Assembly: GCA_004380135.1 (NCBI GenBank)
Contig: QXCR01000040.1
Span: 124,001 to 188,000 of the forward strand
Origin: Stemphylium vesicarium
Taxonomy: Eukaryota; Ascomycota; Dothideomycetes; Pleosporales; Pleosporaceae
Reading direction: 5' to 3'
Length of the DNA: 64,000 nt
Below, one piece after another: positions 55,702 to 64,000 of the stretch (within the stretch, counting starts at the first letter, position 1; each line of letters starts with the position of its first letter). The notes beneath the pieces are model-generated. The model was given only the letters and a program-made list of their open reading frames with translations, did not search any database and was not told the DNA's origin. Made by a program: the position numbers and the translations under genes.

Positions 55702-56752
55702 ATGCGCTCGCTAGTGAGAAGCATACAACCTCTCTCCGCGTCTTTTACCCCCCTCAAGCACGCGAATCTTGTACGGTCATTCAATGCGATCCCGCCACCA
55801 ACATGGAAGCGCTCCTTCCACGCTTCCGCGAACCTGAGGGTTGTTAACCTTGCGTACAAACTCCACAATGACTCAGGCAAAGCCAAAGGAGATCCAATTG
55901 TGATCATACATGGCTTGTTCGGAAGCAAGAGGAATAACCAGAGTGTAGGAAAGTACGTGCATTCTTTCCACCGAATCTATCCATACAGCTACTAAGTCCT
56001 CTCCAGTGCGTTCGCGCGCATCCTCAAACGGCCCGTATACGCCATCGACACGCGAAACCATGGCGAATCGCCCCACGTCAAAGTCCACACGTACACCGCG
56101 CTCGCCGAAGACGTAGAGGCGTTCCTCAAAAAGCACGAGCTGAAGAATGCGACACTCATCGGGCACTCCATGGGCGCAAAGACGGTCATGACCATGGCTC
56201 TCAGAAACCCTGACTGCTGCGCAAACATAATACCTGTCGACAATGCGCCTGTCGACGCGGCACTATCGAGCGACTTCCCCAAGTACGCAGAAGGCATGCA
56301 GCGTGTGGAAAGGTCGCAGCCCAAGAGCCAGAAGGAGGCGGATAAGCTGATGGAGCCGTATGCGAAGGATCTACCGGTCCGTCAATTCCTTCTCTCGAAC
56401 CTCGTCAGGAGTGAACCTGGACAGCCTCTCAAGTTCCGCATCCCAGTCAGTATCCTTACCAAGGCGCTGGATAACATGGCCGACTTTCCGTTCACCAACC
56501 CGGACGAGGCGTCGTTTAGCAAGCGGGCACTGTTCATCCGTGGAACAAAGAGTCACTACGTGAGCGACGAGACGCTTCCAATCATTGGCCGCTTCTTCCC
56601 TAGGTTTGAACTGATCGATATTGAGGCTGGTCACTGGGTGATTAGCGAGAAACCAGAGGAGTTTATCAATGGTATGAGCTCAAATGAAACTATGCTTGGC
56701 AAGATGCTAACGGACCGCAGCTGTTGTAGATTTTTTGCAAGAGAAGGAGTAG
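55702..56752 (+). CDS. imo32: ABHD11/Imo32-type alpha/beta hydrolase, mitochondrial
   Basis: Exons 55702-55952, 56007-56671 and 56721-56752 give 315 residues. The leader MRSLVRSIQPLSASFTPLKH and the following Arg/Ser-rich stretch look like a mitochondrial presequence. The hydrolase core has the oxyanion motif IVIIHGLFGSKRNN, then VYAIDTRNHGESPH, the nucleophile elbow LIGHSMGAKTVM, and the catalytic His in IEAGHWVIS. Animal ABHD11 keeps the lipoylated 2-oxoglutarate dehydrogenase complex active, and yeast Imo32 is mitochondrial; the substrate here is inferred to be a lipid or acyl ester. The last exon is only 32 nt and encodes AVVDFLQEKE, closing the C-terminal helix; reading through the donor gives a much longer, meaningless tail, which is why I choose the short exon. 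Confidence 0.9.
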
Positions 56753-57017
56753 ATACCCATACAGGACACGTACTTGAACAGATATGTATTTCATTCTTCA
56801 AAAGAGCCTCGCCGCACCGAACTTCTTCCCTCTTCTTCGACGAAGCAGAACGCTCTATGGACGACTGTTGTTTTGAGCGAGCGACACAGTATTCACAACT
56901 AACCTTTTCACAACGATTGCTCCCTCCTTAATCCCGGTCCCATCGTGCAGCAGATCAACAGCATCTCTCCGACACTCTAATCCTGACTTCCTCATACACG
57001 CTTGTCCAGTAGCAACC

Positions 57018-57437
57018 CTATAAGAAACTATACGACGTGACCTTGGCAGCAAAACATCCCGTCTCCCCGGGCGCTACATCGACGTAAGGCCCCTGCTCGA
57101 ACCCATTGCACACCGGGTTCGCAAAAAGCCTGGCTGTTACCCATCTAGTCAGCATCCACTACTTCGCACAGTCTTGTCCATCAGCCAACTTACCGGTTCG
57201 CGCGAACCCGTTGTCCTGCACCTTGAAACTGCCATATGGACCCGTGTACTCGTTGCTTAGACACCTGTCGCCTTCAGTAAAGATTGTGTCTTCGACAAAG
57301 GGCTCGGTGCACGCCGTGTCGGCGTAGAAGCGGATGTAGCCTATGCCCACTGGTGTCTGGCGCTGTTCGAGAGGAGACGCATGTACGCTTGTTGCAGCTA
57401 GGGTGACAGCGACAGTGATGAAGGTAGTAAACTGCAT
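57018..57437 (-). CDS. Small secreted protein with four cysteines
   Basis: Exons 57437-57194 and 57133-57018 (intron 60 nt, GTAAGT..AACAG) give 119 residues. MQFTTFITVAVTLAATSVHA is a clear signal peptide, followed by SPLEQRQ. The mature protein reads IGYIRFYADTACTEPFVEDT, GPYGSFKVQDNGFARTARLF, and ends with PGETGCFAAKVTSYSFL. Four cysteines can form two disulphides. If the intron were retained, the product would end early at 57159 (ADGQDCAK), also with a single extra Cys. Such proteins are common in the secretome of plant-associated fungi; the role is unknown and no family is recognised. Confidence 0.75.
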
Positions 57438-58670
57438 TGTAGTGGTTAATGGTTAGGCTTGAGGTTGGGTGTACTAGATGACAAGATCGAGAACTGGTTT
57501 GTTGAGAATGATGGAGGCTTCTGAAACCCTCTTCTTATACATTCTTCGTTGACGTCTAGGGTAAGGCCCCACTTCTGATTCTCACGCATGTGCTTGTTGG
57601 TGACGGAGATGAGACGCAAGACCTAACGCGACTGTGAGATGTCATCGTTGTTGAGATGTTGGCCACCAACGTCCGATCTTGCCGCACATGAATCGTTGGC
57701 TTGTGAGGTATAGAAGGTGGGTGTTATGATTGGCTAGCTCGTAGCTATCGCTGATGTCAAAGTCTCGCGTAGTCGGAGCATACGTTTGTGCGCGAATGTT
57801 GGTGATGGAAGATTGTGGAGCCAGGTGCGTACGTGGCGAACAGCTGCGCGGGGGTCAACTCTCAACAGCATATCTCCGTCGTATTCTTTCTGTGATTTTG
57901 ATCCTCCAGGAAGTCGGCGAATCCCGATACATGCGTTTTCGTGATTTGAGTACACGGTAATGGTGCCAACCACGGGAAGCGCGTCGTGCAGTCGGTGACC
58001 ATACACGGCCCCAGGTAAGAAAGAGCACTCCGCACGGAACGGAAGGACGCCCTCAAAGCAGTCATATGGCCAAGCCGGTAGCTTTCAGTAAGCTCACCTA
58101 CGGATCCCGCGATGCAGAGGCCACTTTTGTATCCACCACTCTGGATTCGAGTGCCAACAACCTGACGGGAACGCCACGTCAACAAACCGACGTTGCTCCC
58201 AATATCCGGGTATTCGCCCTCTTCGGGCCGGTAGAAGGGCAAGTATGCGTCGTTAGTCCCAGTGGCTTGGAAGAGGTGCGCGGAGACCGGAGCGCAATGC
58301 GTGGGCAGCAGTTCGCTTAGATGGGTGCATGCATATGCAGCGGCTCATCGCGCTGACATGAGATGCAGAGCCAGTCCCGCGGCCTTCCGCTTTCGACCTA
58401 GGGCTGGCTGGCTGCTGGATGCTTCGAATATGAGATCAGCGATACAACATTAGCCGGTTGCTCTTTCCTGTTCAAGATGGACACCACACGTCCCTACTTC
58501 CCGGATACCGCTCCTGCCTTTCGGACAACAACATGACTGGAGAAGAGCCCAATGATAATATCATCTGCAAAGACATGTTACGCCCTTCTCCCTCTGTGGC
58601 CGATGCTCGATGCGAAATTGTTCTCACCAACATCCCAATACGGATATCGCACCCTTTGTGCTGCACTGCC
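57438..58670. other. Intergenic, about 1.2 kb
   Basis: It includes the promoter of the secreted-protein gene (TC-rich near 57490-57540). Frames at 57862-58242 (reverse) and 58066-58320 (forward) overlap each other and are not convincing genes. Confidence 0.4.
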
Positions 58671-60781
58671 TTAGCCAGGACTGCTTGGCTCCAGACAGCT
58701 GAGCAATAGCTTCACCAAAAGGTCCCTATTGACTGGTTTAGCGATGTATCCTGTCATGCCTTTTGCGATGTACGATTCCGCCTGTCCCTTCAATGCGTTC
58801 GCTGTCATCGCGACGATGGGCGTGCGCAGTCCTTTGGCTCGGAGCTCCTTGGTAGCACTGATTCCATCCTGGACGGGCATGCTAATATCCATCAAGATCA
58901 GATCGTAGCTTGGCTCTTGCGACGCTTTGGACACGGCCTCCTTGCCGTCCGGCGCGGTATCAAGGTTCCCGAATCCGAGTCCCTGCAGTATCCGCAACAT
59001 TATCTTTCGGTTGATCAAATTATCCTCCGCGAGCAAGACGCGCTTGCTTGGAGCGACCTTCCTAAGCTTTTCCATGGGATCGGTAAAGATGGGCGATGGT
59101 GGAATACTCAGCCCCGTCATGCCTTCTTGCAAGACCTCGAGGGCTTTGAGTTGTTTGCACTTCTTGAGCTTGGCAGTGAACCAGAAGACACTTCCGCGGC
59201 CTTCGGGGTTTGGATGGAAACCGATGCCACCACCCATAAGCTCGGCCAGGGATTTACAAATACTCAAGCCTAGACCTGTTCCTTTGTACCTCTTTGTAGC
59301 AGAGTTGTCACATTGAGTGAATGGCGTAAACAAGGTGCGCGAACTTCCAGCTGGTACCCCGATTCCAGAATCCATAACTTCTGTTAAGATGGTGAAGTAA
59401 TCCTGATCCTCCGTGTGAAGGCGCGCTACGATTCGCACATATCCGTGCTCTGTAAACTTGGTAGCGTTCGACACGAGATTTTGCACGATTTGCCTGTAGC
59501 GCAAAGAGTCTCCCTCGGCGGATCTTGGAAGCTGATCATCAAGATGGCTCTCTAGCTTGACCTCTGGCTTTTGGCAGGCCTGATGTGCTCGAAAAACAGA
59601 CTGAATGATCTCCGCGACGCTGATGATGTCATGATTGATTGAGAAACTCCCGGATGCTAGCTTGCTGTAGTCCTGACGATGAGCGTGTTGAGTCAGTTGC
59701 TATGTTCTTCCTATGGGATTGGTGGCTAACTTACCAATATGTCATTGATGACCTGTAGAAGCACGTCACCCGACTCTTGAATAATCTGCGTAAGTTCTCG
59801 TTGGTTATCGTCAAGTTTGGTGTCCAAGAGGAGTGCCAATGCTGACAGCATTCCGTGCATGGGAGTCCGGATTTCGTGGCTCATATTGGCCAAGAACTCG
59901 GACTTCAGTTTTGAGGCTTCTTCATAGGCGGCAATCAGACTGGTTTCTGCTTTCTTCCTTTCCGTCAGATCTCTGGTGATCTTGGAGAAACCCAATAGAA
60001 TGTCATCCTTGTATACGGGTGTGATGACGACATTCGCCCAGAATCTGGAGCCGTCTTTACGGAGCCGCCACCCCTCGTCTTCACATCGGCCGTCCCGGAG
60101 CGCGTCCCTGAGTTCTGTCCCGGATTTATCGTTGTCGCGATCTTCTTGGCTGTAAAAGACGGAGAAGTGTTTACCGATAATCTCAGCTGGGGTATATCCT
60201 TTGAAAGCCTGGGCTCCGGCATTCCATGTAGCGACATGTCCTGTGGGATCCAGCATAAAGATGGCGTAGTCTTTGATAGTTTCCACTAGCAACTGAAATG
60301 TCTCGTTCTGATACGAGCGCTCCCTCATCTCAAGTTGCCGTTGGTGCTCCTCAGTAATGTCGAGGAACTCCATTTGGACGCAGCGCAAGCTTCCTTGTCG
60401 CAAGATAGGAACTGCTCTTAATTTCCAGGCGGCTTGGGTATCTGCGATGACTTTGGTTTGCTGCAGAGTGCCAGTCCGACATGCGACCTCTATCAACTCA
60501 CGAGCTGATGCGAATGCCGGAAAAGTGAAGCCGATGTTGAAGATGTCATATGCATGCTTCCCCAAAAGTGACCCGCGATCGGTTGCACCCGAAACAGTCA
60601 CGAATGAATCCGAGACATGTCGGACTAACAGCGATGCATCAAAGATGACCGTGGGCGTTGGCGTATATGTTATCAGGTCGAGAGCAAGCCTGTTCGGAAC
60701 TTCGTCGTCGCGCGTCGAAGGCGGGAGATCGTCTAGTGCAGGCGGTACTTGCTCTGGGAGCGCTTCCAGGGACGCGGTCAT
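58671..60781 (-). CDS. Hybrid histidine kinase with two PAS domains and a receiver
   Basis: Exons 60781-59735 and 59672-58671 (intron 62 nt) give 682 residues. The first PAS region (LALDLITYTPTPTVIFDASL) is followed by a second, PAS/PAC, with DYAIFMLDPTGHVATWNAGA, FKGYTPAEIIGKHFSVFY and WRLRKDGSRFWANVV..PVY. The H-box is FLANMSHEIRTPMHGMLSAL. The intron falls right after NDIL, before DYSKLASG. The HATPase shows NLVSNATKFT, G1 DSGIGVP and G2 GTGLGLSICKSL. The receiver (RVLLAEDNLINRKIMLRILQ, acceptor Asp in LILMDISMP, Lys in YIAKPVN) ends the protein. There is no membrane segment. It is probably a cytosolic sensor of redox, light or oxygen through its PAS domains; which signal cannot be told. 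It is the second hybrid kinase in this window, with a different domain layout from the first. Confidence 0.93.
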
Positions 60782-61851
60782 GGCTCCGAGGTGTGCGCAC
60801 TAGCCTTTGCGAGACTAAGGGTTGGACTAGATGGTGTAGGAAGTAATATCGTACGATTGTCGCATAGCAAAAGGCCATAAGCCGGGGTGAGGCCAGGCTT
60901 TTGTGGGCCACAAGCTAATCAGACTGCCTCCTCTGCTGGGAGATGCGTGCGACCCCCGCGGACGCAACCCAGATCTAGAATCAGCCATGCCGTCATATCT
61001 CCTCGCCAAACCGTCCTCATGCGACTATTTCTGAAAATTTCCTCGTTTTCCAGTATTTTCAATGTGTCGTGTTATCGTGGGCTATGCATTGCACTCGATC
61101 CAGGCCGACGTCGCTCACGTTACTTGACGACATCGGGATCGGGTTGGCTGTCTCCACTTTTCTGACCCAAATGTACGGATCGCGACCCCGTCTGCAAACA
61201 TCACCCAACTCTCACCACCCGAAACATCGTCATTACGACATGCCACAATTACTGAAGCTTTTGCGATAGCTATGGCGGAATCGTGCGCACCACCCTTGTT
61301 TTTGTGGCTGATCTGGAGCCGTATTCTACCAAGATCAGGATGAGTATAGCCCAGAATTCTTTGCCTACTGCTTTTGAATGTGGCTTGTGCGAGGCCTATA
61401 CTTTCGTGGTATCCAGGACAAACTCGGGGCGATCGTTCACTGTAACTATCGGCCGGTATAGATCGTTGCCACCCTCCATACTAAAGCTCTCAGCCATCCA
61501 GAGTTTCCTGGGCTAATACTGCACGGTCCTGCCGCCATGGAAGAGAATATGGCCTTCTCTCACCTGTTCACCGGTTGATTGCGGATATGTATGCGCTGCA
61601 CAACCCAACAACCTAACGATCTGTCAAAATCCAGGTCGGTAGCCGCTTCTTGATGGCGGTATAGGAGCGTCGAGGACCGCGTCAACGTCAGCATCGGTGG
61701 CTCACCACTTTGATACCTCACTGTGAAGTCCTGTATAACGCTCAAAGTGCGACACTTACCGCTTTTTCAAATAAGATAGCTCAATTTTGATCTTGACCTG
61801 CGATCCGACCAGAACTTATAGTACACTTCCCAGCAACACCACACCGTAAGA
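60782..61851. other. Divergent intergenic region
   Basis: About 1.07 kb between the divergent kinase and BTB-like genes. Nothing gene-like is seen. Confidence 0.45.
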
Positions 61852-63528
61852 ATGGGAAAGCACAATTTTTTCCCATCGCCAGATGATGCGCGTAAGCGTG
61901 GGCTCCCCATTGTCCCAGCGACTGGCTCTATAGGCTCTTCTTCGTCTATTTCAAGCAAACCCGCCAGCTACGCCAAATTCTCCGGCCCATCACCTGCGTC
62001 TTCCATGAGCTCCTCAGTAGCTGGCTCGATTGATACAAAGTCTATTCACAGCACAACATCGAAGACGACTAAAAGGCATGATTCACCCTCACTTTCGCAT
62101 CGGTGTCTGGAAGGCCAAGCTCAAGGACTGTCGGTATCACGCGCATGTGGCGATTCACAACTCACAGTGGTTCCTGACAGTTCTACCGTGACTTTGGGTC
62201 TTGCAATTCCGGAAACTAAACCCGAAATCCCCGATGATGGCAAGGTAGCGTTATTGCCTATCGTCATCTTAATAACAGTACTCACACCCAAACAGGTCTC
62301 GCTATTTGCCACAAAGACATCCTAGCTTCCTTCTTCAATCTTTTTTGTGAATGTCGCTCCTGGAGAATCCTTCCCCATCTTCGAGGCCGGCGATGTATTC
62401 ACCAAAACGGATCTGATCAGCCCTACAGAGCACTGGAAACTACATAGCACTATTCTCGCCCGGCTCTCTCCATGGTTTGTCAAAACCTTGCCGACCTCTG
62501 CCGTCGGTGCTACTTGCTCATCATTCACCATTGAGGAAGTTGAAGGCCGGGTTCAACTAGTACAACAGCAAGGTAACGGGAAGGGACCAGTGACTGACGA
62601 CCTCAGCGACAACATCGACACTGTGCCTATCAAAATCGAAAACGAGGAGTCAGCGACAGATCCACTATTTCTGACCAATACGCATCATGCCAACACGATT
62701 GACCTCTACAACCAAATATTCGGCGCCTTCTACAACATCCCCATCTCCATCTCTCCGACCAGCATTACAAACTCGCTCGCACACACCGAACAACTCGTCA
62801 AAATTGCTACCGACCTATCTTGCTTACACGACTTTCCCGCACTTACCTCCACCCTGAACGCCACGCTGCCCCAACACCGGCTTCCGCTATTCCGCGCAAT
62901 CAAAAATGACCCGGCACGGTGGCTACTTCTGGCAATGGCGCAGCAAAACGATTCCATCTACACGGAGGCACTGATCCACCTCAGTGGCGCGTACCCCTGT
63001 CATCCATGGCCTACACCGCGCAACCTCCTCCCAGAAGAAATCCAACGGTTGATCTCCACCAAGAGTGCAGAGCTGGACTGGCAGTGCAAAAACATCGATC
63101 GCGACCCCCTCTTGACGATTAACATCGAAAGTAAACCTGCCTCACCCCTCCTACATTCTCAATTCGACACTTGGTTTGTAGTATCCATGTTCCGTTCTAT
63201 CCTCTCTAGTGAGCTTGTCGCATTGGATAACAACCCGAAAAAGCCGCTGCTGAGGGGCGAGCTATACAGGAAGCTGAGGTCCGCAGAAGGGTAAATGTCG
63301 TATGAAGAGATGCGCAAGATGATGGAACATGTTCTGCCTAGTGCAATGGAGAGCCTGGGCGAAGATCTGGAGCTCCTGAAGATATGGGTGAGTGATTATG
63401 CGAAGAATCTGGCGAAGAATGAGGCGTGCGTTGACGTGGCAGAGGAGACAATGGGCTGGTTGACTTGTGTGAAGATAGGGAAGGAGGATATTTCGTGGAG
63501 GGCGAAGAGGAGCGAGAGCGCTGAGTGA
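61852..63528 (+). CDS. Fungal BTB/POZ-like domain protein
   Basis: Exons 61852-62244, 62326-63290 and 63342-63528 give 514 residues. The first 130 residues are Ser/Thr-rich and disordered. After intron 62245-62325 (GTAGCG..TCCTAG) the frame reads IFFVNVAPGESFPIFEAGDV and HWKLHSTILARLSPWFVKTL, the strand-turn-helix of fungal BTB-like domains, followed by DLYNQIFGAFYNIPISI, a helical region. The second intron is 51 nt and in frame (GTAAAT..GCCTAG). If it were not spliced the protein would stop at the TAA 63292-63294 within it; the text after it, including MESLGEDLELLKIW, is protein-like, so splicing is preferred, though a disabling stop is possible. BTB proteins usually mediate dimerisation or cullin binding; the role here is unknown. 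Confidence 0.65.
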
Positions 63529-63803
63529 AGAGAGTCAGTACGTGAGCTGCCGATGGGGAAAAGTTGCGGTGCTGGGATTTGCAGGATGGAGAGGTGCCCC
63601 GACATCTCGGTTTAGTCCGTTTACAGGGCGTAAAGAAACATGGAGTGTCTCTTGCATATGCTCACTCATGGTTCCGATATTGCCTTTTGTATGCTTGATT
63701 GCTTCAATAGTGGTTGCTTCATAAAACATATGATTCTTCATAGTAAAATAGGGGGTATCATTCTAATGCCAATAGAGAGAAAATTCAATCATGCACTTAC
63801 GCC
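63529..63803. other. Convergent 3' regions
   Basis: A short gap before the partial gene at the window end, no gene seen. Confidence 0.4.
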
Positions 63804-64000
63804 TTATCTCCTCGACGTGCCTCCGAACCCAGTACTTTCATGTCTGGTACTGGAGAAGCTGTCCCCAGACGAGCTCCTAGAGCTGCCTTCCCCACCATTG
63901 TTCCAGCGACTGCCACTCCCACTTCCTGCGCCCCATCCGGTGCCCTGATTGGTCCTGTTACCACGATTGGCGAATTGGCCGGCAGCCCAGCCAGCAGCAG
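63804..64000 (-). CDS. C-terminus of Gly/Ser-rich protein (5' part beyond window)
   Basis: The reverse frame runs from the window edge to TAA at 63804-63806, 64 sense codons. It reads AAGWAAGQFANRGNRTNQGT, then GWGAGSGSGSRWNNGGEGSS and ends with HESTGFGGTSRR. The Gly/Ser/Arg/Asn-rich composition resembles the low-complexity tails of RNA-binding or stress-granule proteins, but no domain is in view. The opposite forward frame to 63948 is its Pro/Leu-rich shadow. Confidence 0.5.
   Translation of the reverse strand, partial: AAGWAAGQFANRGNRTNQGTGWGAGSGSGSRWNNGGEGSSRSSSGDSFSSTRHESTGFGGTSRR

Noticed and set aside
1..64000. CRISPR arrays, bacterial operons, phage genes
   Set aside because: Introns throughout and fungal families show eukaryotic nuclear DNA; no regularly spaced repeats were seen.

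Overview
This window is nuclear DNA of a filamentous ascomycete, most likely a Dothideomycete of the Pleosporales type. The evidence is short introns (mostly 45-65 nt, GT..AG, with CTGAC/CTAAC branch sites), compact multi-exon genes on both strands, two hybrid histidine kinases, fungal-specific families (CorA-like, BTB-like, a SHDQG family) and small secreted Cys-rich proteins. The order is inferred from style; no orthologue search was possible.

Layout. 1-3 kb: partial heme-degrading-domain (UPF0303) gene, a decayed remnant, and a kinase-like gene with an in-frame TAA before its apparent C-terminus. 3.9-9.8 kb: hybrid histidine kinase 1, a short-chain dehydrogenase and splicing factor Cwc2. 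10.2-16.3 kb: a Ser/Pro-rich protein that abuts or is fused to a ZUP1-type C78 peptidase, then the mitochondrial dehydratase Htd2. 17.6-20.6 kb: a tiny secreted Cys-rich protein and a frameshifted CorA-like gene. 21.5-29.2 kb is a housekeeping block: Hsp60, cofilin, Get5 and Nop2. 31.2-36 kb: a hexose transporter preceded by a cluster of CreA-type sites, a short charged protein and a nuclear-looking fungal protein.

36-46 kb is gene-poor and holds a 132-bp MITE-like inverted repeat. 45.9-50.4 kb is a graveyard: four of five neighbouring genes carry in-frame stops or a frameshift, several compatible with CpA-to-TpA change as in repeat-induced point mutation. 51-64 kb is healthy again: a CYS-3/ATF4-like bZIP gene with an overlapping upstream-ORF arrangement, a zeta-crystallin-like reductase, an ABHD11/Imo32 hydrolase, a second small secreted protein, hybrid histidine kinase 2, a BTB-like protein and the C-terminus of a Gly/Ser-rich protein.

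The genes do not form one pathway. The most unusual observations are: (i) the 17.6-kb secreted protein, where splicing or retaining one 84-nt in-frame intron gives two six-cysteine proteins of 71 or 70 residues with identical spacing of the last three cysteines; (ii) the bZIP leader, with an upstream ORF ending at TAATG and a second one overlapping the main start; (iii) the decayed cluster at 46-50 kb, including a 36-bp in-frame tandem duplication of a 3' splice site; (iv) the peptidase/Ser-Pro-rich gene junction. All exon models come from reading frames and splice motifs and have not been checked against RNA.
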